Positions 7,566-18,100 of a stretch of DNA of 64,000 nucleotides are shown piece by piece (positions within the stretch are counted from its first letter, which is position 1; each line of letters starts with the position of its first letter). The notes under the pieces were generated by a model. That model was not told the DNA's origin. It did not search any database and saw nothing but the letters and a program-made list of their open reading frames with translations. Origin of the DNA: G963668605 sp963668605 (GTDB lineage Bacteria; Acidobacteriota; Terriglobia; Bryobacterales; Bryobacteraceae); the NCBI GenBank assembly GCA_963668605.1, contig OY764903.1:2232001-2296000 (forward strand), read 5' to 3'. The translations under genes and the position numbers were made by a program.

Positions 7566-10500
7566 ATGTTAGCAGTCTCAAAGAAGATCTTTTGCGTCAT
7601 CCTACTATTAGTAGCTCATTTCATGCCGCTCCTGGCCCAGGGAACCTCGGCGGAACTTGTCGGTGTCATCCGGGACGCAAGCGGCGCATCGATTCCCGGC
7701 GCCACAGTGGATGCCCGCAATCTTGCTACCAACGCCGTTCGTCGCGGAGTTAGCAACGCCGCGGGCGGCTTCTCCGTCCTCGAACTGAACCCGGGTGTCT
7801 ATGATGTCACGGTCGAAAAGGATGGGTTTCAAACACTGCGTCAGACCGGCCTGGAGTTGCAGGTCAATCAGACCGCACGTCTGGAGCTTCAGCTCAAGGT
7901 GGGCTCGGTCTCCGAAGCCATTGAGGTGACGGCGCAGGCTCCCCAGATCAATACCGAAAACGCCTCCCGGGGCGACGTCATCGCTTCCGAAGAGTTGCAG
8001 GAAATGCCGCTCGACGGCCGCAACTTCCAGGACCTCGCGTTTATGGTGCCGGGCGTGGCGGAAAACGCCGAAGGCGACAGCGGTAGTCCGTTCGCGGTCA
8101 ACGGAACGCGCTCCGACAACACCAACTTCTACATGGACGGTTTCAACAACCGCGACCCGCGCTACGGCGGCGCCCAGGCCAGCCCCAATCTCGATGCCAT
8201 GCAGGAGTTCAAGATGGAGACCGCCGGCTTTTCGGCCGAGTACGGCCGGCTGGCCGGCGGCGTGATCTCGGTGGTGCTCAAGGGCGGCGCCAACAAGGTT
8301 CACGGCAGCATCTTCGAGTTCGTGCGCAACGACAAGTTCGACGCGAGAAATTTCTTTTCCGACGACAAGAACAAGCTGCGCCGCAACCAGTTCGGCGCCA
8401 CGTTGAGCGGGCCGGTCTTTGTGCCGCGCCTTTACGACGGCCGCAACCGCAGTTTCTTCCTCTTCAGTTGGGAGAGCTACCGCGACGTTACCGGCGCGAA
8501 CCGCCTGTCGCGCGTGCCAACCGATCTTGAACGGATGGGCGATTTCTCCCAGACCGTGGATGTCGGCGGCCGCGCCGTTTCCATCCGCGATCCGCTCGCC
8601 GCCAACGCCGCGTTCCCCCGCAACGTCATTCCTCAGTCCCGGATGAACCCGATCGCCGCCAAGATCCTGCCCTACTGGCCGGAGGCGAACCGTCCGGGCC
8701 AGGTCAACAACTTCATCGCCAGCGCGGTGACAACCGGCCCGTGGGACAACTACCTGTGGAAGTTCGACCAGACCATCTCCTCCAAGGACAGCATGTCCTT
8801 CCGTTACCAGCGGCGCGAGGCCAGCGGGGTCAATCCTTTCCTCGGCAGTCCGGTCGGCACCTTCGGCGGCACATCCATCTCCGTTCAGCACCTGCTGGGC
8901 GCCAACGCCACGCACATGTACACGCCGACCCTCATTCAGGACTTCCGCGTCAGCCTGAGCCGCAATGGATCCCACAGCGGCTTGGTCGATGGCGGCCGCG
9001 ATTTCACGGGAGAGTTCGGCATCCCGGGCACCACCAAAGATCCTCACCTGATCGGTTTCCCAATCATCGACGTGCGCGACGTGGCCATGATCGGCGACAA
9101 GAACGACAAACCCTCCGACACCACCGTCAACCTCTACCAGGTCAGCAGTTCCCTCACCTGGGTCCGCAACCGTCACCAGGTCAAGTTCGGGGGCGACCTC
9201 CTACGATCGCAGACCTTCCAGCCGTATTACAACAACAGCCGCGGCGTGTTCAAGTTCCTTGGAAACTGGTCCGGACAGCCGTTCTCCGACTTCCTGATCG
9301 GCCTGCCGGATTCCGCCTCGCGGCAAACCACGCCGCCGTTGAACTATCTCTTCGCCACCGATTACAGCCTCTTTGTGCAGGACGATTTCAAGGTCAATTC
9401 GCGCCTGACGCTCAACCTCGGATTGCGCTGGGAGCTGAGCGGGCCACAGTATGACAAGTACGGGCGCTACTCCGGATTCGTGCCGTCGCTCGGCAAATTG
9501 ATCGTGGTCGACGACCGCGGATTGCCGAACATGGCGGCGCTGGTGGCGAGCGTCAAACTGACGGACACGGTCGGGCTGGCTCGCGACTACGGCTTGCCCA
9601 AGTCGCTCATGAACCTCAACTATCGCGACTTCACACCGCGCTTCGGCTTTGCCTGGCGTCCGTTCGGCGGCAACCGCAGCGTCGTGCGCGGGGGCTTCGG
9701 CGTTTTCAGCAGCAAGTCTGCACAGAACCCGATGACCGCGCAGATGTCGAACGTATTTCCGTTCGGCATCAGCCAGACCGTCAACCGCAAGGCCACCGAT
9801 CCGGGTTACGTGACGCTCGAAAACCCCTTCGCCAATGCCTCCGGTGCGGCCATCAGCGTGGGCGGCGTGGATCTCAACCCGCCGATTCAATACGTGATGA
9901 GCTGGAATCTCACTGTGGAACGGGAAGTGCGGCGCCTGGGCGCGATCGAAATCGCCTACACCGGCTCGAAGGGAACGCATCTCAGCTACACCACGGATAT
10001 CAACCGCAACCTTTACTCGCTTCAATACCAGCAGCCCAACGGCTCCTTCCCGCGGCCCTTTCCCCAGATCGGCAACGCCATCAACTACTTTCAGTTCGGC
10101 GCGAACTCGATCTACAATTCCGGCACCATCACGCTGCGGCGGCGTTTCAACAACGGGCTGTTCTATCGCGTGAATTACGTCTATTCCAAGTCGATTGACA
10201 ATTCGTCCACTTTCTCCGGCACCGGCAACGGGGGGCCGCGGCAGATTCAGGATCCCAACAATCTCGCCGCCGAGCGCGGACGCTCGAACTTCGATGTGGG
10301 CCACACTTTCACCATGAACTTTTCCTACCAGGCGCCGTGGCGGCGCGCGCAGTGGAAGTGGCTGATGGGCGGCTGGCAGATGGCGGGCACGGGCCGGGCA
10401 AACACCGGCGCGCCGTTCACGCCCACCACATCCAACTTCAATCTCTCGCTCGGCACCGCCATCCGGCCCGACCGGCTCGGCAAAGGCGCCATGGCGAATC

Positions 10501-10805
10501 CGACGCCCGACCGCTGGTTCGACGTCTCGGCTTTTTCGGTCGTACCCAACGGCAGCTATCGCTTCGGATCGTCTGGGCGCAACATCATCGATGGGCCCGG
10601 CAATGTCGCGATCAATCTCTCGCTCTATAAGAACTTCAAGATGCGGGAGCGCGACCAGTTGCAGTTCCGCTGGGAAGCGTTCAACGTCCTGAATCACACC
10701 AATTTCAACCTGCCCAACACCGCGGTGAATGCGATCACCGGCGGCACCATCACCGCCGCGAAGGCCGCGCGGACGGTGCAGTTCGGAGTACGCTACCAGT
10801 TCTGA
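7566..10805 (+). CDS. TonB-dependent receptor, Oar-like, duplicate A (1,079 aa)
   Basis: Outer-membrane transporter nearly identical to the product of 22741-25977. The signal peptide is MLAVSKKIFCVILLLVAH…LLAQ, followed by the regulatory-like beta-sandwich (LVGVIRDASGASIPGATVDA), the plug (PLDGRNFQDLAFMVPGV, SDNTNFYMDGF, EYGRLAGG) and a barrel ending VQFGVRYQF. The stop codon directly abuts the stop of the convergent sulfatase (TGA|TCA) with no base between. The ribosome site is GTGAGG about 6 bp before the ATG. Similar ligand to its twin is likely; the ligand is unknown. Confidence 0.93.
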   Translation: MLAVSKKIFCVILLLVAHFMPLLAQGTSAELVGVIRDASGASIPGATVDARNLATNAVRRGVSNAAGGFSVLELNPGVYDVTVEKDGFQTLRQTGLELQVNQTARLELQLKVGSVSEAIEVTAQAPQINTENASRGDVIASEELQEMPLDGRNFQDLAFMVPGVAENAEGDSGSPFAVNGTRSDNTNFYMDGFNNRDPRYGGAQASPNLDAMQEFKMETAGFSAEYGRLAGGVISVVLKGGANKVHGSIFEFVRNDKFDARNFFSDDKNKLRRNQFGATLSGPVFVPRLYDGRNRSFFLFSWESYRDVTGANRLSRVPTDLERMGDFSQTVDVGGRAVSIRDPLAANAAFPRNVIPQSRMNPIAAKILPYWPEANRPGQVNNFIASAVTTGPWDNYLWKFDQTISSKDSMSFRYQRREASGVNPFLGSPVGTFGGTSISVQHLLGANATHMYTPTLIQDFRVSLSRNGSHSGLVDGGRDFTGEFGIPGTTKDPHLIGFPIIDVRDVAMIGDKNDKPSDTTVNLYQVSSSLTWVRNRHQVKFGGDLLRSQTFQPYYNNSRGVFKFLGNWSGQPFSDFLIGLPDSASRQTTPPLNYLFATDYSLFVQDDFKVNSRLTLNLGLRWELSGPQYDKYGRYSGFVPSLGKLIVVDDRGLPNMAALVASVKLTDTVGLARDYGLPKSLMNLNYRDFTPRFGFAWRPFGGNRSVVRGGFGVFSSKSAQNPMTAQMSNVFPFGISQTVNRKATDPGYVTLENPFANASGAAISVGGVDLNPPIQYVMSWNLTVEREVRRLGAIEIAYTGSKGTHLSYTTDINRNLYSLQYQQPNGSFPRPFPQIGNAINYFQFGANSIYNSGTITLRRRFNNGLFYRVNYVYSKSIDNSSTFSGTGNGGPRQIQDPNNLAAERGRSNFDVGHTFTMNFSYQAPWRRAQWKWLMGGWQMAGTGRANTGAPFTPTTSNFNLSLGTAIRPDRLGKGAMANPTPDRWFDVSAFSVVPNGSYRFGSSGRNIIDGPGNVAINLSLYKNFKMRERDQLQFRWEAFNVLNHTNFNLPNTAVNAITGGTITAAKAARTVQFGVRYQF

Positions 10806-12284
10806 TCAATACGCAAACTTGTCGTCGGGACTGGCGACGCCCGCCAAGCGCGGGTCGCCGCCAGTCTCCGTGAGCAATTGCGCAAGCCGGTTCTGCAGCG
10901 CTTCGACCAACTGCTTGGTTTCCGGATTCTTCACATGATTCACGTAGCGCCCGCGTGTTCGCGGACCGAGGCGCGCATCGGCAATCAGGTTATTAATCTG
11001 TTCCGGATCCTTTCGGATGTCGTAAAGCTCCGGGATATCCCAGATTCCGGGGTAATTCATCAGGCTGTGGTTCTCCGTGCGCAGTCCGACGATGTTCGGC
11101 GTGTACGGGAAATCCTGCTCCCAGGCGTACTCGTAGATAAAGTCGCGCCTCCAGTTCTGGGGAGACTTCCCGGTTCCGAGCGGAAGCAGCGACCGTCCCT
11201 GCATCGAGGCGGGCGGTGTGACGCCTGCCGCATCCAGGAACGTCGGCGCGATATCCAGATTTAACGCGATCTCTTCGACCTTTCTGCCGGAGGTCCCGAA
11301 CAGCGACGGGCAATGCGCAAAGACCGGCACGCGGATCGACGATTCGTACATCGCGCGCTTGTCGATCAGGCCGTGCTCGCCCCACATAAAGCCGTTGTCG
11401 CCCATGTATACGACCAGTGTGTCGTCGAGCAACCGGCTCGCTTCCAGTTGTTCGAATACTTTTCCGAGGCTTTCGTCGAGACCGATCAAACACTGACAGT
11501 AACGCCGGTAGTGGACATCGAACGGTTCATCGCTGTCGATCATTCCGTCGACACCATGCCGGGTGACGCGGCGCCGGCGAACCCATTCCGGCCACTGGTT
11601 GTAGTACTCCTCCTTATAAGCCATGCTGCGCGGACGCGGCACGGTGAGCCCTTCAAAGAGCTGCGCGTGACGTTCGGGAGCCTGAAACGGAGCATGCACG
11701 GCCTTATGCGAAAGATACAAACAGAATGGCCTGGATGCGTTCTCCCGCACGAACCGCAGCGCCGAGTCAGTGAGAATGTCCGTCATGTTGCCCTGCATCT
11801 TCTGACGGACTCCGTTGACGTTCACTTCCGGATTCTGATACTCGCCCTGTCCCCGAAAACTGAACCACTCGTCGAAACCGGGCCGCGGCTCGTCGCCGGA
11901 ACCACCCATGTGCCATTTACCGACGAACCCCGTCCGGTATCCATTTCCTTGCAGAATCCTGGGGAATATAGGAAGCGAAGGGTTCACCGGCGAAAAGTTA
12001 TCCAGCACACCGTGTTGGTGCATGTAGAGGCTGGTGAGTATGCTCGTACGGCTCGGGGAACAGAGGGAAGTGGTAACGAACGCATTGCTATAATTGACGC
12101 CGCGATTGATCATGCGATCGAGGTTAGGCGTATGACCCTTCAGCCAGGGATGCCCTAGCGCGCCAACAAAGTTGTACCGGTGGTCGTCAGCGAGCACAAA
12201 TACGATGTTGCGGCGGGAACGCCGCTCTTGAATTGCGGGTGCCGCGACGCAGGCTGTTGTTTTGAGGAAATCTCGACGGTGCAT
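10806..12284 (-). CDS. Sulfatase (S1 family, CSPSR), Tat-exported
   Basis: Sulfate-ester hydrolase of 492 aa. Residues 1-18 are a twin-arginine leader (HRRDFLKTTACVAAPA). The metal site LADDHRYN has Asp33-34, and Cys75 in TTSLCSPSRTSIL is the residue that becomes formylglycine in the CxPSR consensus. VVYMGDNGFMWGEHG supplies the late metal-binding Asp/Asn and His. It requires a maturase (FGE or anSME) encoded outside the window. The promoter gap to the divergent hydrolase holds two operator-like sites. The polysaccharide substrate is not deducible. Confidence 0.92.
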   Translation of the reverse strand: MHRRDFLKTTACVAAPAIQERRSRRNIVFVLADDHRYNFVGALGHPWLKGHTPNLDRMINRGVNYSNAFVTTSLCSPSRTSILTSLYMHQHGVLDNFSPVNPSLPIFPRILQGNGYRTGFVGKWHMGGSGDEPRPGFDEWFSFRGQGEYQNPEVNVNGVRQKMQGNMTDILTDSALRFVRENASRPFCLYLSHKAVHAPFQAPERHAQLFEGLTVPRPRSMAYKEEYYNQWPEWVRRRRVTRHGVDGMIDSDEPFDVHYRRYCQCLIGLDESLGKVFEQLEASRLLDDTLVVYMGDNGFMWGEHGLIDKRAMYESSIRVPVFAHCPSLFGTSGRKVEEIALNLDIAPTFLDAAGVTPPASMQGRSLLPLGTGKSPQNWRRDFIYEYAWEQDFPYTPNIVGLRTENHSLMNYPGIWDIPELYDIRKDPEQINNLIADARLGPRTRGRYVNHVKNPETKQLVEALQNRLAQLLTETGGDPRLAGVASPDDKFAY

Positions 12285-12320
12285 GACTAAAAATAACCTT
12301 TTTAAGATTGCACAACATGA

Positions 12321-12336
12321 TGTATGATGTCATCTC
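12321..12336. promoter_or_regulatory. Operator palindrome, site 3a (degenerate)
   Basis: TGTATGATGTCATCTC matches 12 of 16 positions of GGTATGATATCATACC and is the first of two sites in the 62-bp gap between the divergent sulfatase and hydrolase genes. Confidence 0.45.
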
Positions 12337-12340
12337 AGGT

Positions 12341-12356
12341 GGTATGATGTCACGGA
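12341..12356. promoter_or_regulatory. Operator palindrome, site 3b (left half)
   Basis: GGTATGATGTCAC preserves the left half-site plus three bases of the right half. It overlaps the candidate ATGs (12344, 12347) of the hydrolase, 20 bp (about two helical turns) after site 3a. Confidence 0.4.
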
Positions 12357-13246
12357 TAGAGTCCCAACTACTGTTTGCGTGGTTCTGGGGTGCGGCTCTT
12401 ATGCTAGCGCAGGAGAGTCCGCCGTTCCAGGTTGCGGGCAACGTCGAGGTGCTGAGCGATATCGTGTATTCGACGCACTCCGCCGCTGTCGGTGACCTCT
12501 ATGTGCCGAAAAGCGGCAGCGGACCATTCGCGGCCGTAGTCTATATACATGGAGGCGGGAAACGGACCGAAAAGATTGGCGGCACGAGAGGCGGCTTCCG
12601 GCGGCAGGCAGCAGCTATGGCGGCCAAGGGCTTCGTGGGGTTCTCCATCGAGTACCGCTTCCTGGATGATGACGCATTTCCCGGCTGCATTTATGACGCC
12701 AAGGCGGCCGTGCGTTGGTTGCGCGCCAATGCGAAGCGATACCGGATCGATCCAGATCACATTGGCGCCGCGGGCGGCTCCTGGGGCGGCTACATCGTAG
12801 CCTTCCTCGGCACAACCGGCGATATGCCGGAGTTCGAAGGCGACGGGGCCAATCGCGGCTTTTCCTCGCGAGTGCAAGCCGTGGCAGCCTTTAATCCCGC
12901 GATCGACTTGGTGGCCTTCGGCAACGGGTCGAGAAAGGGACCGGTGAGCACGTTCGACGAATACCTGCGCGCGAAATATTCGGAAGATCCAGCGCTGTGG
13001 GCCAAAGCTAGCCCGATGACCCATGCGGGCAAGTCATCCGCCAGTTTTCTCTTTTTGCACGGAACGCGCGACACGACGGTGTTGATGGCGGAGTCCGAAG
13101 GATTGATGAACAAACTACGAACTGCCGGCGTTCATGCCGAACTCTTCAGCGCCGACGGCGCGGGGCACGCTTTCTTTCACGGGCCGCCCTGGTTTGAGCC
13201 TACATTGAACCGCATGGCGGAGTTCTTGACCAAGTACCTGAAGTAG
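12347..13246 (+). CDS. Secreted alpha/beta hydrolase (acetyl-esterase/BD-FAE-like)
   Basis: Carbohydrate-esterase-like hydrolase of 299 aa with a signal peptide (LLFAWFWGAALMLAQ). The oxyanion motif HGGG begins at His68; the nucleophile Ser145 is in GGSWGG, Asp242 in HGTRDTTV and His274 in GAGHAFF, so the triad is complete. AGGTGG (12337-12342) supports ATG 12347; ATG 12344 and an ATG at 12308 are alternatives. The two remnants at 7306 and 25971 are gutted relatives. It is followed 14 bp later by a glycoside hydrolase, which suggests deacetylation of the same polysaccharide. Confidence 0.88.
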   Translation: MSRIESQLLFAWFWGAALMLAQESPPFQVAGNVEVLSDIVYSTHSAAVGDLYVPKSGSGPFAAVVYIHGGGKRTEKIGGTRGGFRRQAAAMAAKGFVGFSIEYRFLDDDAFPGCIYDAKAAVRWLRANAKRYRIDPDHIGAAGGSWGGYIVAFLGTTGDMPEFEGDGANRGFSSRVQAVAAFNPAIDLVAFGNGSRKGPVSTFDEYLRAKYSEDPALWAKASPMTHAGKSSASFLFLHGTRDTTVLMAESEGLMNKLRTAGVHAELFSADGAGHAFFHGPPWFEPTLNRMAEFLTKYLK

Positions 13247-13260
13247 AAAGAGCGAGACGA

Positions 13261-15075
13261 ATGCATTTGAGAATCGGACTATTGTTGGCGCTCGCATGCG
13301 GGATGGCGCAGGCCGGTGTGAGCCAGTGGAAGAAAGACGAAACGCTGGCGATTCACAAAGTCGAGGCGCTCGGCCGCGATCACGCATGCTGGCAGCGAGT
13401 AGAGCTGCGCATTGATGCCGGCGGAACATACACGACGCCGTTCGATCCGGATGAGATCGCGATTGACGCAGTGATCGGCACGCCCGCGGGCAAGACGATG
13501 CGAGTACCGGCGTTCCTCTACCAACCGTTCGAGTGGCAGATGCGCTCCAAGGGCGCCAACGACTTTGAGGAAACACTTTACACGATGGGGACTCCGGAAT
13601 GGCGCGTGCGCTTCACGCCGGTCCTGCCGGGGAAATACAGCGTCCGGATCGAAGCTCGCGACCACAGCGGCAAGGTCAGTTCCCCGCCCCTCGTCGTCAA
13701 CGTGCGCCCGGGAACGGGACACGGGTACGTCCGCGTCTCCAAGAAAGATCCGCGCTATTTCGAATTCGACGACGGCACGCCGTATTTTGCGATCGGCGAA
13801 AACCTGTGCTGGGGGCCGCTGGCGGATTTCTACCGCTGGATTCCGCGCCTCGCGAAAAACGGAGGCAACTTTGCGCGACTGTGGTTGGGCAACGGGCGGC
13901 TGAATGTGGAAGGCGAGACGCGCTCCGGCGAGTACCGGCTCGACAATGCCTGGCGCGTCGACCAGATCATCGAACTTTCTGAGGAGCACGGAATCTACCA
14001 GAAGGTCTCGATCGAGGCCATCCGCAATCTTGCCGCCGAGGGCGTTCCCAAAAGGACTAACGATGGCTTCACACCGTTCTCCTACGCAAAGGCCAACGGG
14101 GGCCCGTGCCAGAGCATGAAGGATTTCTTCGAACTGCCCGAGGCCAAGCGCCTGTTCCGGAACCGCCTGCGCTACATCGTGGCGCGATGGGGCTACAGTC
14201 CCAACATCATGGCGTGGGAACTGTGGAACGAGTTCAACACGGTGGCCGTGCCGAAGCCCAAGGAAGATGTGATCATCCCGTGGAGTCGCGAGATGTGCCG
14301 GTATCTGAAGAGCATCGACACGACCGGCCGCCTGACGACGAACAGCCTCGGTTCGTTCGACTTCTGGCCGGATCTGTGGGCGGCTCCGGAGCACGAGTTT
14401 TCGCAAATGCACGGCTACTACGGCTGGCATAGGAAGAACGACGGCGACGAGGAACCGGCCCGCGCCATGACGCCGCTGATGATCAAGTGGCTCGACAAGC
14501 TAACGGCATACAAAAAACCTTACCTGTGGGCGGAATTCGGCATCGAACGCCAATTTCCGACCGAGCGCGAATACTGCGACAAGGACAAGGAGGGCGTTCA
14601 CATGCACGCAGGCATGTGGACCCCAGTGATGCATGGCGCCGCGGGCTCGGGTCATATGTGGTGGTGGGATTCCTATGTCGACAGAAAAGACCTGTATTTC
14701 CATATGAAGGCCATCGCGAACTTCGTCAAAGGGATTCCGTGGACAACGGCCGGATTCAAACAGGCGAGCATTCAGGTCAACCGTGACAAGCTCAACGCGC
14801 TCGGGTTGCATGGCAACGGGCTGAGCATTCTGTGGCTGGAGAATAAGGCGCATACCTGGTGGAACGTCGTGCACGATGAGCGCATTCCCGCCGTCGAAGG
14901 CGAATCGATTCAGGTGGAAGGATTCGCCGCCGGGAAGTACGTGGTGGAGTATTGGGATTCCTGGAAGGGCGTAGTGACTGGCAAAAAGCAGATCGAGAGC
15001 AAGGCAAACCGGCTGACAACCCCGGTTCCCAAGCTGGAGCGCGACATCGCGCTGAAGATTGTCGCTGTTAAATAG
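13261..15075 (+). CDS. DUF5060-type glycoside hydrolase (clan GH-A)
   Basis: Secreted glycosidase of 604 aa. A signal peptide (MHLRIGLLLALACGMAQA) precedes an Ig-like DUF5060 domain (to about residue 155, ending LPGKYSVRIEARD) and a TIM barrel starting at YFEFDDGTPYFAIGENLCW. The likely acid/base is Glu324 in ELWNEFN and the nucleophile Glu425 in YLWAEFGIE; their 101-residue spacing is typical of clan A. A short C-terminal beta domain follows. It sits between the esterase and a receptor in one transcription unit (14 and 27 bp gaps). The exact GH family was not determined. Confidence 0.85.
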   Translation: MHLRIGLLLALACGMAQAGVSQWKKDETLAIHKVEALGRDHACWQRVELRIDAGGTYTTPFDPDEIAIDAVIGTPAGKTMRVPAFLYQPFEWQMRSKGANDFEETLYTMGTPEWRVRFTPVLPGKYSVRIEARDHSGKVSSPPLVVNVRPGTGHGYVRVSKKDPRYFEFDDGTPYFAIGENLCWGPLADFYRWIPRLAKNGGNFARLWLGNGRLNVEGETRSGEYRLDNAWRVDQIIELSEEHGIYQKVSIEAIRNLAAEGVPKRTNDGFTPFSYAKANGGPCQSMKDFFELPEAKRLFRNRLRYIVARWGYSPNIMAWELWNEFNTVAVPKPKEDVIIPWSREMCRYLKSIDTTGRLTTNSLGSFDFWPDLWAAPEHEFSQMHGYYGWHRKNDGDEEPARAMTPLMIKWLDKLTAYKKPYLWAEFGIERQFPTEREYCDKDKEGVHMHAGMWTPVMHGAAGSGHMWWWDSYVDRKDLYFHMKAIANFVKGIPWTTAGFKQASIQVNRDKLNALGLHGNGLSILWLENKAHTWWNVVHDERIPAVEGESIQVEGFAAGKYVVEYWDSWKGVVTGKKQIESKANRLTTPVPKLERDIALKIVAVK

Positions 15076-15102
15076 TCAGACCTGATAAGGGGAGAGCAAG
15101 AC

Positions 15103-18100
15103 ATGCAACGCACTCTTGTAATCGCACTTGGAGTCTTTACGCTTTTGAATTCGCTGGCCGGGCAAACACCGACCGGCACGTTACAGGGAACGGTCCAAGA
15201 TGCGTCGCGCGGCGCAGTGCCGGGCGCGAAGGTCTTGATCGTTAATCAGGCAACCAACGAAACCAGAGAGCTTGTCACGGACTCCGCGGGCCGTTACATA
15301 CAACCATTCCTACTGGCCGGAACGTACTCGGTGACGGCGAGCAAGGAGGGCTTTCGTCCCGTGAGAGAGGAAAACGTCAAGCTGGATGTCGGGCAAAACC
15401 GCTCGGTAGACCTGGCGATCCAGGTGGGTGAAGTGGCGCAGACGGTGGATGTGGTCGCCGCTCCGCCGCCGTTGGACCTGAATACGTCTTCTGTCGCGCA
15501 GGTGATTGAGAACAAGCGCATCATGGACCTGCCACTCAACGGGCGCAGCGCCTTCGGGTTGGCGAGTCTGACTCCGGGAGTGAACCCGACCGGAGGCGGA
15601 TCGACGCCGCGCATGAGTGGCGGGCGCAACGGCACCAGCGAGTTGCAGATCGATGGTGTCAGCAACATCGGCCCAGACGACAATCCGGGTATCAGCTCGA
15701 GCTATTACGAACCTCAGGTGGACGCTGTGGAGGAATTCAGCGTTCAGATCAATGCGCTGGCGGCGGAATACGGCCGCTTTGGGGGCGGCGTGATCAACGT
15801 CGCCACCAAGTCGGGCACCAACAAGGTGCACGGCACGGCTTACGATTTTCTCCGCAATAGCACACTGGACGCGAACAACTTTTTCGCCAACCGCGCGGGG
15901 CGAGGAAAGGGGAGTTTCAAACGCAACCAGTGGGGCGGAACCGTGGGAGGGCCCATCGTGCTTCCGAAGCTTTACAACGGGCGTGACAAATCCTTCTTCT
16001 TCGTCGGGCTTGAGGCCACACAGCCACGCAGCCGTTCGGTCTTCACCGGGACCGTGCCGCTCGACACCTGGCGGCAGGGCAATTTCTCCAACCTGCGCAA
16101 TGGTTCGGGAGCGCCGGTGACCATCTATGATCCGCTTACGGTGAAAGAGAACCAGGGCAAATGGACCCGGTCCCCCTTCCCGGGCAACATCATCCCGTCC
16201 GGACGAATCGACCCTGTCGCCGCGAAGGTAGCCAACTATTGGCCCCAGGCAAACGTGGCGCCCTCAAATCAGTACACCAATATCAATAACTTCACCAACG
16301 CGGGCAGCAGCGTGAACAACAGCTACCGCGTGGATTCCCGGTTGGACCACAACTGGAGTTCGAAGTGGCGCATGTTCGCACGTTTCGCAATCGGATGGAG
16401 CGATAACCAACCGATCAACTTCTTCGGAAACGAGGCGAATTCCTCCAACGTGGCCATTAACTCGAAGAGGTACCGCAGCCTCGCGATGGATCACACCTAC
16501 ACGCTGAGCCCGACCTCCGTCATCAATATTCGCTATGGCCTGGGACGATCCTTCAATACGAACACCCCGTTCACCGACGGTTTCGACTCTTCCACGCTGG
16601 GCTTCCCCAAGTCGGTGACAGAAACCGCTGCCCGCAACGGGCTCGAGTTCCCGCGATTCGATTTTTCCGGCGCCGCAGCGGCCCTCGGCACCGGGGGCTG
16701 GACGCGCGTGCGCAACGGCTCCACGACTAATTCCATTACCGCCGCAATGACCAAACTGAAGTCGAATCACATGTTCAAGTTCGGCGGCGAGTACCGGAAA
16801 ATGCTGCTAAATCTCGTCAAGTTTGGCTACCCTTCGGGCTACTTCACTTTCAGCTCGGGCTGGACGCAGCAGGACATTTCCGCTGCGTCGAACACGGCAG
16901 GCTCTCCGCTGGCGTCCTTTCTGCTCGGGCTCACCTCGGGCGGCAACATGAGCCACGATCCGGCGCCGGCGGTAGCCAGCGCTTACTACGCGATCTACGC
17001 TCAGGACGACTGGAAAGTGACGCGCCGCCTGACGTTGAATCTTGGAGTGCGCTACGACGTGGACTTGCCTCGCACCGAGCGCTATAACCGCCTCTCATAT
17101 TACGATCTTCACGCACCGTCGCCGATCGCGGGAAAGGTGCCGGCCAGCGCCTGCCCGGCTTGCGGAAACCTGCTGGGAAGCATGAATTTCGCCACGCCCC
17201 AGCATCGGCAGCAAAGCCCCACAGACTCGAACAATATCGGGCCACGCGTCGGTTTCGCTTGGAATTTCAGTAAGAACATGGCGCTGCGGGGCGGCTACGG
17301 AATCGCCTACGCCCCCACTAACATGCAGCCGGGCGGCGCCTCGGGCAACATAGGACTAGACGGCTCTCGCACCACTACCGCCGTGTCATCCACCTATGAC
17401 AGCATGCGGACGGTGAACAGTTACCTGAAGAATCCGTTTCCCAACGGCTATAACTTCCCCCTGGGAATGGCCGGCGGCTCGGCGACGCAACTGGGTTTTG
17501 GCATCTTCGAATCGATATTTGAGTCGTTCAGGTGTACCTACGTGCAACAGTGGAACCTGAACCTGCAGCGGCAACTGCCCGGACACATGGTGGCCGAGAT
17601 CGGTTACCTGGGCAGTCGCGGAATCGGGCTGATCGACGGTGGCGGCGTCGCTTACAATGAACTGACTCCGGACTACATGTCCTACGGGTCGGCTCTACTG
17701 CGAGTGATCCCGAACCCGTTTTACGGCGTCATCAACGACGCCACCTCCGGACTCAGCAAACCCACCGTCGAATGGCGCCAATTACAGCGTCCCTATCCGC
17801 AGATGAATAACCTGAGCGGAAGCCGCACGCCTTACGGCAGCTCCAAGTATCACGCCATGACAGTTCGCGTAGACAAGCGTTTCTCGAGGGGGCTCAGTAT
17901 GTTGGTCTCGTACACGGCGGGAAAGCTGATGGACGACACGTCGGCTGAGGTAAATTTCCTCGGACCACAAGGGAGCGGAAAATTGACGACATACAACCGG
18001 CGGCTCGACTGGGCGGTGGATGCGGCCGACGTGTCCCAGCGAATGGTCGTGAGTTATGTGTACGAGTTGCCAGTTGGCAAAGGGAAGCATTTTCTTGCCA

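Larger units (their letters stand above)
7171..10805 (+). repeat. Inverted duplication, copy A (3.6 kb)
   Basis: Homologous to 22741-26441 in the opposite orientation. The shared unit starts directly after a stop codon (GGCGACCAGCGAGGCGCAGC in both copies), runs through a hydrolase remnant and ends at the stop of a TonB receptor. The receptors differ only at scattered residues plus one residue of length. The copies bracket about 12 kb carrying seven genes. Confidence 0.85.

Noticed and set aside
7608..10697. Long antisense frames (522 and 498 codons) inside the receptor gene
   Set aside because: Low-complexity, His/Arg/Val-rich translations opposite a receptor with full family motifs; typical of high-GC antisense reading.
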